Of a stretch of 64,000 nucleotides of DNA, positions 53,683 through 61,384 are shown piece by piece. Numbering within the stretch: position 1 is the stretch's first letter; every line of letters begins with the position of its first letter. Below the pieces are notes generated by a model that worked only from the letters and a program-made list of their open reading frames with translations, made no database searches and was not told the origin of the DNA. This stretch comes from Acidovorax delafieldii (GTDB lineage Bacteria > Pseudomonadota > Gammaproteobacteria > Burkholderiales > Burkholderiaceae_C). The position numbers and the translations under genes are program-made. The DNA lies in the NCBI RefSeq assembly GCF_007993815.1, contig NZ_VJWE01000011.1:1054001-1118000 (forward strand). Direction: 5' to 3'.

Positions 53683-54237
53683 TCAGTAGCCGCCGTTGCC
53701 GCCGCCACCGTAGCCACCACCGCCGCCATTGCGGCCGCCGCCACCACCGTTGCGCGAACCCGAGCCGTACGGGCTGCGAAAGCCACCTTCGCTGCGGCCA
53801 CCGCCGCCATAGCCCCCGCCACCACCTTCGCGGCCGCCGCCGTATCCACCGCCGCCGCCCTCGCGGCCACCACCATAGCCACCGCCGCCTTCACGGCCGC
53901 CGCCATATCCGCCACCACCGCTGCGGCCGCCGCCGTAGCCACCACCACCACCGCCACCGCCGAAACCACCGCTACGGGGTGGGCGTGGTTCCATGGGGCG
54001 GGCTTCGTTCACCACAATGCTGCGACCGCCGAGGGGCTGGCCGTTCATGCCGTTGATGGCGGCCTGGGCTTCTGCGTCGCTGCCCATCTCCACAAAGCCA
54101 AAGCCTTTGGAGCGACCCGTGTCGCGCTCCATCATGACCTTGGCGCTGGTCACGGCACCGAACTGGCCAAAGGCCTGTTCCAGATCACCGTCGCGCACCG
54201 AGTAAGGCAGGTTGCCGACGTACAGTTTGTTGCCCAT
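53683..54237 (-). CDS. Glycine-rich RRM RNA-binding protein (paralog 1)
   Basis: A 184-residue protein. An RRM at ~1-80 has RNP2 KLYVGNLPYS and RNP1 KGFGFVEM. The following ~95 residues are almost entirely Gly with Tyr, Arg and Glu, in repeats such as GGGGYGGGREG, which suggests RNA chaperone or condensate-forming behaviour as in cold-inducible glycine-rich proteins. The start at 54237 (MGNKLYVGNL) is preceded by GGAGTCCC, which is hidden in a hairpin. A second, shorter paralog lies upstream in the same orientation with its own terminator. Confidence 0.93.
   Translation of the reverse strand: MGNKLYVGNLPYSVRDGDLEQAFGQFGAVTSAKVMMERDTGRSKGFGFVEMGSDAEAQAAINGMNGQPLGGRSIVVNEARPMEPRPPRSGGFGGGGGGGGYGGGRSGGGGYGGGREGGGGYGGGREGGGGGYGGGREGGGGGYGGGGRSEGGFRSPYGSGSRNGGGGGRNGGGGGYGGGGNGGY
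53690..53980 (-). repeat. Low-complexity glycine-codon repeat region
   Basis: Tandem GGN-rich units coding for GGGGYGGGREG-like blocks at the end of the RRM gene. Such tracts can change length by slippage or recombination. Confidence 0.75.
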
Positions 54238-54240
54238 CGA

Positions 54241-54280
54241 GGGACTCCTCAAAAACACATGGATAAAGCGATGGAGTCCC
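54241..54280 (-). promoter_or_regulatory. Hairpin covering the Shine-Dalgarno of RRM gene 1
   Basis: In RNA, GGGACUCC (54280-54273) pairs perfectly with GGAGUCCC (54248-54241), 24 bases apart. The 3' arm contains the ribosome site and ends three bases before the ATG. Confidence 0.7.
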
Positions 54281-54442
54281 CAAAACGCAGCCAGCTAATC
54301 TCAATGACGCTCTCAGCGCGAAACTGACGGATCACCGCAAACTTGAAATGCGGGCCAAACCCGCCAGACCATTATGCGCCACACTTTTGGGGAAAAAGCA
54401 AGGGGCTTTGCGCGCTGTGGTGTCCGTGCCGCGCCAGAACGC

Positions 54443-54470
54443 AAAAAGGAGCCCGAAGGCTCCTTTTTTT
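54443..54470. terminator. Bidirectional intrinsic terminator after RRM gene 2
   Basis: AAAAAGGAGCC, loop CGAA, GGCTCCTTTTTTT: an 11-bp stem with A- and T-runs on both sides. It ends the 54509-54892 transcript on the minus strand. Confidence 0.88.
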
Positions 54471-54508
54471 GCCGTCGGCAGGCCCTGAGGACTGCCGAGA
54501 AGGACTTT

Positions 54509-54892
54509 TTAGTAGCTGCTACGGCCACCGCCGTAACCACCACCGCCGCCACCGCCGTAGCCGCCGCCACCGCTACGGCCACCGCCGTAACCGCCGCCGC
54601 CGCCATTGCCGCCACCGAAGCCACCGCTACGGGGAGCGCGGGGCTCCATAGGGCGGGCTTCGTTGACCACGAGGTCACGGCCACCGAAGTTTTGACCATG
54701 CACGCCTTGGATGGCGGCTTGGGCTTCAGCATCGCTGCCCATTTCGACAAAGCCGAAACCCTTGGAGCGGCCGGTGTCACGTTCCATCATGACCTTGGCG
54801 CTGCCAACCGAGCCGTACTGGCTGAAGGTCTGCTGCAGATCTTCGTCGCGGAAAGAGTAGGGCAGGTTGCCCACGTAAAGTTTGTTGCCCAT
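54509..54892 (-). CDS. Glycine-rich RRM RNA-binding protein (paralog 2)
   Basis: A 127-residue protein with the same RRM core (KLYVGNLPYS, VMMERDTGRSKGFGFVEMGS) and a shorter Gly-rich tail ending GGGYGGGRSSY. It is strongly similar to the 184-residue neighbour, indicating tandem duplication. Its leader shares three elements with that of the neighbour: a distal 22-base block, GCGATGGAG-type sequence and the start-site hairpin. Expression is therefore probably controlled in the same way, perhaps by temperature or by the proteins themselves. Confidence 0.93.
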   Translation of the reverse strand: MGNKLYVGNLPYSFRDEDLQQTFSQYGSVGSAKVMMERDTGRSKGFGFVEMGSDAEAQAAIQGVHGQNFGGRDLVVNEARPMEPRAPRSGGFGGGNGGGGGYGGGRSGGGGYGGGGGGGYGGGRSSY

Positions 54893-54895
54893 GAA

Positions 54896-54932
54896 GGACT
54901 CCTGAAAAAACACAAAAACGCGATGGAGCCCG
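54896..54932 (-). promoter_or_regulatory. Hairpin covering the Shine-Dalgarno of RRM gene 2
   Basis: In RNA, GGGCUCC (54932-54926) pairs with GGAGUCC (54902-54896) with one G-U pair, 23 bases apart. It is equivalent to the hairpin of paralog 1, with a pairing-preserving change. The remaining upstream DNA to ~55140 holds the shared distal block at 54966-54987 and nothing else recognised. Confidence 0.7.
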
Positions 54933-55140
54933 ACGCAATCAACAAACCTGTGACGACTTCAAAGACGCGAAACTGACCATTCACCGCTAAGCTAACTGCC
55001 CTTCTGCAAGCAGAAAAGCGAATCCATTATTAATCACTTTATGGGGCCCGTGGGGTTTTATTTCTGGGCAGATGGGCTCAAAACCCCGGGGCAGCGTGGT
55101 TTTTCGGGGAATTTCAGGGCAAACCATAGGGTAAAATCCG

Positions 55141-55305
55141 TGGGTCTTTGGGGAGTAGCCCGCCCGGCCGCGCAATGCGCCGGGGGCATGCGTCAACACA
55201 CTTGGGTTCTTTGAGACCTATGGCGTATGCGGCTTTTGAGCTGGGCGAGACCATTGACTGCAAACCGATCCACATGGCCGGAGTCGGGGTGCAGTCAATG
55301 CGTTT
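55141..55305 (+). promoter_or_regulatory. yybP-ykoY-type manganese riboswitch with expression platform
   Basis: GGGGAGTAGCC at 55150-55160, GTCAACACAC from 55192 and GGGCGAGACC ending 55252 follow the conserved order of yybP-ykoY (manganese-sensing) riboswitches. The closing-stem region CATTGACTGC (55252-55261) is exactly complementary to GCAGTCAATG (55291-55300), which is followed by CGTTTT. Formation of that hairpin would break the aptamer closing stem. A second palindrome, ATCCGGCCGGAT (55313-55324), sits beside the ribosome-site region of the downstream gene. Confidence 0.82.
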
Positions 55306-55339
55306 TCCACCCATCCGGCCGGATAGGACCCCCTCCCCC

Positions 55340-55906
55340 ATGGAAGCCTTCTTCATTTCCACCGACATCGTCGCGCTCGCCGAGATGGGCGACAAGACGC
55401 AGCTGCTCGCTCTGGTGCTCGCGGCACGCTTTCGCAAACCCTGGCCCATCGTGCTGGGTATCCTGGTGGCCACGCTAGTCAACCACGGCCTGGCCGGCGC
55501 TGTCGGTGCCTGGGTGACCACCTTCCTGGGCCCCCAGGTGCTGCGCTGGATTTTGGGCGCCTCGTTCATCGCCATGGCGGTCTGGATGCTGATCCCCGAC
55601 AAGCTGGACGAAGGCGAAGCCGACGGATCGCCACGCTGGGGTGTGTTTGGCACCACCGTGGTCGCATTCTTCCTGGCTGAGATGGGCGACAAGACCCAGA
55701 TTGCGACGGTCATGCTTGCTGCCAAATACAACGCTTACCTCTGGGTGGTGGCGGGCACCACGTTGGGCATGATGCTGGCCAATGCGCCCGTGGTCTGGCT
55801 GGGCGAGCGCATCACGCGCAAGGTGCCGATTCGCGCGGTGCATCTGGTGTCTGCCGCCATCTTTCTGGTGTTGGGGCTTCTGGCGATTTTTTCGTCCGCA
55901 GGCTGA
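55340..55906 (+). CDS. GDT1/TMEM165 (UPF0016)-family cation exporter
   Basis: A 188-residue membrane protein with about six helices and two copies of the family signature: VALAEMGDKTQLLALVLAAR near the start and FFLAEMGDKTQIATVMLAAK in the second half. The family exports Mn2+ or Ca2+ in exchange for protons; bacterial members are linked to manganese resistance. The ATG at 55340 is chosen because the longer frame runs through the riboswitch. Control by a manganese riboswitch supports a role in manganese efflux. Confidence 0.9.
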   Translation: MEAFFISTDIVALAEMGDKTQLLALVLAARFRKPWPIVLGILVATLVNHGLAGAVGAWVTTFLGPQVLRWILGASFIAMAVWMLIPDKLDEGEADGSPRWGVFGTTVVAFFLAEMGDKTQIATVMLAAKYNAYLWVVAGTTLGMMLANAPVVWLGERITRKVPIRAVHLVSAAIFLVLGLLAIFSSAG

Positions 55907-55970
55907 CCTGATCGGTGCGACGGGCTGGGCGACGCGGCGCTGCTTTGGTATATTTGCCAGACGCGCCGAT

Positions 55971-55998
55971 TTGCCACAGCTTGCGGGCGCTTTATAAA
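55971..55998 (+). promoter_or_regulatory. Candidate metX promoter
   Basis: TTGCCA (55971-55976) and TATAAA (55993-55998), 16-base spacer. The predicted transcript would begin ~150 bases before metX and pass through a terminator hairpin. Confidence 0.6.
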
Positions 55999-56027
55999 TT
56001 CTGCTAAAGACCCGTCCGACACACCTG

Positions 56028-56063
56028 CCCGGCCTCGTTTTTAGCGACGCCGGGTATTTTTTT
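56028..56063 (+). terminator. Intrinsic terminator between the GDT1-family gene and metX
   Basis: CCCGGC (56028-56033) and GCCGGG (56049-56054), then TATTTTTTT. It either ends the exporter transcript or attenuates metX; see findings. Confidence 0.7.
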
Positions 56064-56152
56064 GCCGAGGTTTTGCCCTCGGTGACAGCGGCTCCTCGAG
56101 GGGCTTGCGGCGTGTGCAAGCGGTGGAACGTGAGGGCTTACCAGTTCCAACT

Positions 56153-57283
56153 ATGTCGTTCATCGCCACACCCCAGTCCATGCATTTCCCGGATGCGCTG
56201 CCGCTGCAAAGCGGCGCGTCCATCCGCGACTACCACCTGGCCTTTGAGACCTACGGCACGCTCAATGCCGACTGCTCGAACGCCGTGCTCGTGTGCCACG
56301 CCCTCAACGCCTCGCACCATGTGGCGGGCGTGTACGCCGGGCAGGACAAGAGCGAGGGCTGGTGGGACAACATGATCGGCCCCGGCAAGCCCGTGGACAC
56401 CGACCGCTTCTTCGTCATCGGCGTGAACAACCTGGGCTCGTGTTTTGGCTCCACCGGGCCCATGCACCACCACCCGGACACCGGCGAGGTTTATGGAGCG
56501 GACTTCCCTGTGGTCACGGTGGAAGACTGGGTCAACGCCCAGGCGCGGTTGCTGGACCGTCTGGGCATCCAGCAACTGGCGGCCGTGCTGGGCGGCAGCC
56601 TGGGCGGCATGCAGGCGCTCAGCTGGACGCTGCAGTACCCCGAGCGCATGCGCCACGCGGTGGTGGTGGCCAGTGCGCCCAACCTCACGGCCGAGAACAT
56701 CGCCTTCAACGAAGTCGCCCGCCGCGCCATCGTGACCGACCCGGACTTCCACGGCGGCCACTTTTACCGCCACGGCGTGATCCCCAAGCGTGGCCTGCGC
56801 ATTGCCCGCATGATCGGCCACATCACGTACCTCAGTGACGACGTGATGAACGAGAAGTTCGGGCGTCAGCTGCGTGAAGGCATCGATCTGAAATACAGCA
56901 CGCAGGACATCGAGTTCCAGATCGAAAGCTACCTGCGCTACCAGGGCGACAAGTTCAGCGACTACTTCGACGCCAACACCTACCTGCTCATCACCCGGGC
57001 GCTGGACTACTTCGACCCCGCGCGCACCCATGCCGGCAACCTCACGCGGGCCCTGGCCCGGGCGCAGGCCAGGTTTCTGCTGGTGAGCTTCACCACCGAC
57101 TGGCGCTTCTCACCCAAGCGCAGCCGTGAGATCGTGAAGGCCCTGCTCGACAACCGCCGCAGCGTGAGCTACGCCGAGATCGATGCGCCCCACGGGCACG
57201 ATGCCTTTTTGCTCGATGATGCCCGGTACATGGGCGTGATGCGCTCTTACTTCGATAGCATTGCCAAGGAGTTGCAACCATGA
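56153..57283 (+). CDS. metX: Homoserine O-acyltransferase (MetX)
   Basis: A 376-residue alpha/beta-hydrolase-fold enzyme that acylates homoserine to commit it to methionine. The nucleophile elbow is [42 protein letters not shown] and the C-terminal [14 protein letters not shown] with the catalytic His are typical. In related bacteria this enzyme can be succinyl-specific (MetXS); the acyl donor is not decided here. The ATG at 56153 has no strong ribosome site. metW overlaps its stop by four bases. Confidence 0.95.
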   Translation: MSFIATPQSMHFPDALPLQSGASIRDYHLAFETYGTLNADCSNAVLVCHALNASHHVAGVYAGQDKSEGWWDNMIGPGKPVDTDRFFVIGVNNLGSCFGSTGPMHHHPDTGEVYGADFPVVTVEDWVNAQARLLDRLGIQQLAAVLGGSLGGMQALSWTLQYPERMRHAVVVASAPNLTAENIAFNEVARRAIVTDPDFHGGHFYRHGVIPKRGLRIARMIGHITYLSDDVMNEKFGRQLREGIDLKYSTQDIEFQIESYLRYQGDKFSDYFDANTYLLITRALDYFDPARTHAGNLTRALARAQARFLLVSFTTDWRFSPKRSREIVKALLDNRRSVSYAEIDAPHGHDAFLLDDARYMGVMRSYFDSIAKELQP

Positions 57284-57864
57284 CCGAAAAAGCGGCGATG
57301 CAAGCCCTGGCGCGCCTGGTGCCCCCCGGCTCGCGCGTGCTCGACCTGGGCTGTGGCAACGGCGCCATGCTCGACTACCTGCAGCGCGAGCGCGGCTGCA
57401 GCGGCTATGGTGTGGAGATCGACGACGCCAACGTGCTGGCCTGCGTGCAGCGCGGGGTGGATGTGATCCAGCTCAACCTCGACGAGGGGCTGGCCATGTT
57501 CGACGACAACAGCTTTGACGTGGTGCTGCAGATCGACACGCTGCAGCACCTGCGCAATGCCGAAACCATGCTGCGCGAGACGGCGCGCGTAGGCCGCACG
57601 GGTGTGGTGGCGTTTCCCAACTTTGCCCACTGGCCCAACCGCCTGTCCATCCTGCGCGGACGCATGCCCGTGACGCGGCGCCTGCCCTACCAGTGGTACG
57701 ACACGCCCAACATCCGCGTGGGCACCTACAAGGACTTCGAAGTGCTGGCCACCAAGAACAGCCTGCGCATCCTGGATGCCTTCGGCCTGCAGGATGGACA
57801 GGAAGTGCGCTGGCTGCCCAACGCACGCGCGGGCACCGCCGTCTTCCACTTCGAACACGCGTAG
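57280..57864 (+). CDS. metW: Methionine biosynthesis protein MetW
   Basis: A 194-residue methyltransferase-fold protein with [60 protein letters not shown] and [20 protein letters not shown]. MetW occurs next to metX and is needed for full homoserine acyltransferase function in some bacteria. The overlapping start shows translational coupling. Confidence 0.95.
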   Translation: MTEKAAMQALARLVPPGSRVLDLGCGNGAMLDYLQRERGCSGYGVEIDDANVLACVQRGVDVIQLNLDEGLAMFDDNSFDVVLQIDTLQHLRNAETMLRETARVGRTGVVAFPNFAHWPNRLSILRGRMPVTRRLPYQWYDTPNIRVGTYKDFEVLATKNSLRILDAFGLQDGQEVRWLPNARAGTAVFHFEHA

Positions 57865-57947
57865 CGCTTACCGGGGTGTACGCCCCGGCGACACGCCGCT
57901 GTCAAGCGCATCGGCTAAGGTGCGGGCTCCGTTTGTAGGAGACCCGC

Positions 57948-59084
57948 ATGAAACGCATTGCACTGCGCGCAGTGACCGCTGCCGCGCTGTTGACCACCTG
58001 GGCGCTGGGCGCCGTCGCCCAGGCCTGGCCGCCCACCCCCACCGTCATTGCCCACCGGGGCGCCTCGGCGCTGCGGCCCGAGCACACGCTGGCCGCGTAC
58101 CAAAAGGCCATTGACGACGGTGCCGACATCATCGAGCCCGACTTGGTCATCACCAAGGACGGCGTGCTGGTGGCGCGGCACGAGAACGCCATCGCCATCC
58201 TGGGCGCCGATGGCTCTGTGAAGGAAGCCACCACCGACGTGGTGGACCGCCCCGAGTTCGCGGGCCGTAAAACCACCAAGACCATCGACGGCCAGGCCAT
58301 CACCGGCTGGTTCACCGAAGACTTCACGCTGGCCGAGCTCAAAACCCTGCGCGCCCGCGAGCGCATCCCTGCACAGCGCCCGGCCAACGTGGCCTATAAC
58401 GGCCAGTTCGAGGTGCCCACCTTGCAGGAAGTGATCGACCTGGCCAAGGCGGCCACGGCCAAGACCGGTCGCACCATCGGCATCTACCCCGAGACCAAAC
58501 ACCCCACCTATTTCCAGTCCATCGGCCTGCCGCTGGAGGCGCCGCTGCTGGCCGTGCTGGAGAAGAACGGCTGGAACCACAAGGACGCGCCCGTGTTCGT
58601 GCAGTCGTTCGAGGTCAGCAACCTGCAGGCGATCCGCAAGCTCAGCAGCGTGCGCCTGGTGCAGCTGGTCGCCCCTTCGGGCCGGCCCTATGACTTTTTG
58701 GCCCAGGGCGCGGCCAACACGCGCGCTTATGCCGACCTGATCACGCCCGAGGGCCTGAAGCAGGTGGCCAATTACGCCAACGCCGTTGGGCCATTCAAGA
58801 CCCTGGTGGTGCCGGTGAAGGACGGTGTGCCCGGCGAGCCCACGCCGCTGGTCGCGCAGGCCCATGCCGCCGGGCTGGCAGTGCATATCTGGACGCTGCG
58901 TCCCGAAAACGCCTTCCTGCCCGCCGGTCTGAAGAAGGCGCCGATCACTGATGGCATCGTGCGCGGCGACAGCGTGGCCGAGATCACGGCCCATCTGCGC
59001 GCGGGCATCGACGGTTTCTTCACCGACGACTCGGCGGTGGGCCGTGCTGCAGTGCAGGCCTTCACGGCGAAGGCGACGAAGTAA
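57948..59084 (+). CDS. Glycerophosphodiester phosphodiesterase, exported
   Basis: A 378-residue GDPD enzyme with a signal peptide (ALRAVTAAALLTTWALGAVA). The catalytic entry is TVIAHRGASALRPEHTLAAY, with metal residues in GADIIEPDLVITKDGVLVAR and His in ARHEN. IYPETKHPTYF, LVQLVAPSG and AVHIWTLRPEN are later GlpQ-type motifs. It cleaves glycerophosphodiesters to glycerol 3-phosphate and an alcohol in the periplasm. Its last 23 bases overlap the convergent oxidoreductase gene. Confidence 0.92.
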   Translation: MKRIALRAVTAAALLTTWALGAVAQAWPPTPTVIAHRGASALRPEHTLAAYQKAIDDGADIIEPDLVITKDGVLVARHENAIAILGADGSVKEATTDVVDRPEFAGRKTTKTIDGQAITGWFTEDFTLAELKTLRARERIPAQRPANVAYNGQFEVPTLQEVIDLAKAATAKTGRTIGIYPETKHPTYFQSIGLPLEAPLLAVLEKNGWNHKDAPVFVQSFEVSNLQAIRKLSSVRLVQLVAPSGRPYDFLAQGAANTRAYADLITPEGLKQVANYANAVGPFKTLVVPVKDGVPGEPTPLVAQAHAAGLAVHIWTLRPENAFLPAGLKKAPITDGIVRGDSVAEITAHLRAGIDGFFTDDSAVGRAAVQAFTAKATK

Positions 59085-59703
59085 CAGATGCCGGGCGCGG
59101 CTTGCCCGGTGCGGAACGCGCCCCCTGGCGCAACCCCAGTTGCCGCGCCTTCTCCACCCACAGCGCCAACCGGTCGGCGCTGGCTCTGCGCACGGGGCCA
59201 AAGCTGTGCACCTGCACGGGCCGGATGCCGCAGAACTCCAGGATGGCCTTCTTCATCTGGTGGTGCCCCGGCATGCGCGTGACCCAGCGGAAGTACCAGG
59301 GCGGCGAGTCCATGGTCACCAGCAGCTCGGCCGATCGGCCGGTCAGCAGCTTGTCCCACAGCGATGAGCCTTTGCGGTACTTGAAGGCATAGCCGGGCAG
59401 CAGCACGCGGTCGATAAAACCCTTGAGCAGCGCGGGCATGGCGCCCCACCAGATGGGGTACACCCACACTAGGTGGTGCGCCCAGCTGATGTCGGCCTGT
59501 GCGGCCAGCAGGTCGGGTTCCAGCGGCTGGGCAGCGCCATAGCCCTGGAACAGGGGGTTGAAGGCCAGCTGGCCCACGTCCAGAAAGCGCACCTGCGCCC
59601 CGGCGTGCCGGGCGCCCTCGGCATAGGCACGTGCCATGCCCGCGCACAGGCTCCCGGCGGCGGGGTGGCCCAGGATGACCAGAATGTTGTGCTGCTCTGC
59701 CAC
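59062..59703 (-). CDS. NAD(P)H-dependent flavodoxin-fold oxidoreductase
   Basis: A 213-residue protein of the NQO1/MdaB/YwrO group: ILVILGHPAAGSLCAGMARA, HHLVWVYPIWWGAMPALLKG, FIDRVLLPGYAF and FCGIRPVQVHSFGPV. It probably binds FMN or FAD and reduces quinones. The start is GTG at 59703 with GGAG upstream. It lies 72 bases downstream of a MerR regulator on the same strand, suggesting a regulated unit. Confidence 0.88.
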   Translation of the reverse strand: MAEQHNILVILGHPAAGSLCAGMARAYAEGARHAGAQVRFLDVGQLAFNPLFQGYGAAQPLEPDLLAAQADISWAHHLVWVYPIWWGAMPALLKGFIDRVLLPGYAFKYRKGSSLWDKLLTGRSAELLVTMDSPPWYFRWVTRMPGHHQMKKAILEFCGIRPVQVHSFGPVRRASADRLALWVEKARQLGLRQGARSAPGKPRPASVTSSPSP

Positions 59704-59775
59704 AGACGCTCCATCTCGGTGTTGTTGATGGCGCCATGGTCACCTTGCCCCACGGGGCAGAGTCAAGCGGTCAGG

Positions 59776-60246
59776 TCAAGTCGCGGTGGATCTCGCAGCG
59801 CCCGCTGTGGTCGCTGCACCAAATTGCGCGGGGTTGTGCGCTGGAGGTGCCACCGCCAGTGTGGAGGGTGCAGCGCAGGCTTCGGGTGCTACGGGCACGG
59901 CCAGCGTGTCGCAGGTGTGCAGCTCGGCTTCCAGTGCGGCCAGTTGTGCGTCCAGCGCTGCCAGGCGCGCCAGCTCCTGCGCCACGGCGGCCCGCCGCCC
60001 GGCCACCAGTTGGGCCATGCGGTCCCAGCCTGCAGCGGTGTCGATGTGGGGCAGGCCATCCAGCTCTGACAGCCGAAAACCCAGCGCCTGGGCCCGGCGA
60101 ATCAGCAACACGCGGGCCATATCGGCCTTGCCATAGTGGCGGTAGCTGCCCGCGCGCGCCACCGTGCCCAGCAGGCCCCGCGACTCATACAGCCGGATGG
60201 CCTTGGGCGTGGTGCCGGTGCGTTGGGCGAGTTCTCCGATGCGCAT
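59776..60246 (-). CDS. MerR-family transcriptional regulator
   Basis: A 156-residue protein. The winged helix is MRIGELAQRTGTTPKAIRLY ESRGLL, with the second wing GSYRHYGKADMARVL. A helical dimerisation region (RMAQLVAGRRAAVAQELARL) follows, then two cysteines (HTCDTL and EACAAP) that could bind metal or sense redox. The C-terminal ~30 residues are Ala/Pro-rich. It precedes a flavin oxidoreductase gene, its probable target. Confidence 0.9.
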   Translation of the reverse strand: MRIGELAQRTGTTPKAIRLYESRGLLGTVARAGSYRHYGKADMARVLLIRRAQALGFRLSELDGLPHIDTAAGWDRMAQLVAGRRAAVAQELARLAALDAQLAALEAELHTCDTLAVPVAPEACAAPSTLAVAPPAHNPAQFGAATTAGAARSTAT

Positions 60247-60260
60247 GGGTGATCCTGAGA

Positions 60261-60320
60261 TTGCTATAAAATGTATAGCTGTAAAGGCTTATGAAAATAG
60301 CGCTAGAAGCGAATTTGGCA
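60261..60320 (+). repeat. Dispersed Comamonadaceae-type repeat, copy J
   Basis: TTGCTATAAAATGTATAGCT, GTAAAGGCTTATGAAAATAG, CGCTAGAAGCGAATTTGGC. It lies in the 168-base divergent gap between the MerR gene and the hydroxypyruvate isomerase gene. Confidence 0.72.
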
Positions 60321-60414
60321 CAAATTCAGGCTCCACGGCGCTCTGGGCGGGCAATGGGCTCGTTGGCTACACGATAAGCTGCGGCGCTTTGAAGTTGCCT
60401 CTTCGCACTGCCCC

Positions 60415-61248
60415 ATGCCCCAGTTTGCCGCCCACCTGAGCCTGATGTACACAGAGCTGCCCTTGCTCGACCGTTTTGCGGCTGCGGCGCACGACGGGTT
60501 CCGGGCGGTGGAACTGCACTTCCCCTACGCTTTCGATCCCCGCGAGATCGCTGCCCGGCTACAGGACAACGGCCTGCAGCTGGTGCTGTTCAACGCCCCG
60601 GCGGGCGGGTTCAAGCCCACCGACATGGCCTACGCCTGGGACCAGGGCGCACGGGGCCTCGCCGCGCAGCCGGGTCGGGAGGCGGAGTTTCGCGCCGGAG
60701 TGCTGGAGGCCCTGCGGTATGCCGAGCAACTGCGCTGCCCGTTCATCAACCTGCTGTGCGGCACCGTGCCGCCGGGGGTGGAGCGCGAGTCGCTCAAGGC
60801 CCTGTGCGTGGGCAACCTGCGCTGGGCGGCAGAGCAGGCCGCGCGTGCAGGGTGTGACATCCTCATCGAGCCCACCAACCTGCGCGACGTGCCGCGTTAT
60901 TTTCTGAACCGGCAGGACCATGCGCACGAGCTGCTCGACGCGGCCCAGGTGCCCCACCTGAAGGTGCTGATGGACCTGTACCACTGCCAGCTGGTGGAGG
61001 GCGACCTGCACGGCAAGCTGCAGCGTTACCTGCCCACGGGCCGCGTGGCCCACATCCAGGTGGCGGGTGTGCCCGCGCGCAACGAGCCCGACCGGGGCGA
61101 GCTGCACTACCCGTTCCTGCTCGACACCCTCGACGCCCTGGGCTACACGGGCTGGGTGGGTTGCGAATACAGCCCGTCGGCAGGGACATCGCAGGGGCTT
61201 GGCTGGCGGGACCTTGCCCTGCGCAACGGCCCCCAGCACCCGGCCTAA
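60415..61248 (+). CDS. hyi: Hydroxypyruvate isomerase family protein
   Basis: A 277-residue TIM-barrel enzyme of the Hyi/OtnI family: FAAHLSLMYTELPLLDRFAA, AVELHFPYAFDPREIAARLQ, FINLLCGTVPPG, ILIEPTNLRDVPRYFLNRQD, LMDLYHCQLVEGDLHGKLQR and HIQVAGVPARNEPDRGEL. Metal-binding Glu, Asp, His and Glu residues are in the expected places. It interconverts hydroxypyruvate and tartronate semialdehyde, or acts on a related 2-keto sugar acid as OtnI does. No glyoxylate-pathway gene is adjacent. Confidence 0.88.
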   Translation: MPQFAAHLSLMYTELPLLDRFAAAAHDGFRAVELHFPYAFDPREIAARLQDNGLQLVLFNAPAGGFKPTDMAYAWDQGARGLAAQPGREAEFRAGVLEALRYAEQLRCPFINLLCGTVPPGVERESLKALCVGNLRWAAEQAARAGCDILIEPTNLRDVPRYFLNRQDHAHELLDAAQVPHLKVLMDLYHCQLVEGDLHGKLQRYLPTGRVAHIQVAGVPARNEPDRGELHYPFLLDTLDALGYTGWVGCEYSPSAGTSQGLGWRDLALRNGPQHPA

Positions 61249-61384
61249 ATCGTTTCGCGGGCCAGCTCCAGTACGCGCGAATGCGTAAGGGAATGCGTGA
61301 ATAAATGTAACAAGGTGCTGGGCTTAGAGTGAATGCAGAGCGGCCCAGCCGGCTTTTCGCATTCCATTCCAGGAGACACCCCGC

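Noticed and set aside
53690-53980. Regularly spaced short repeats resembling a CRISPR array
   Set aside because: The units are glycine codons in frame within the RRM gene; no spacers of constant length and no cas genes.
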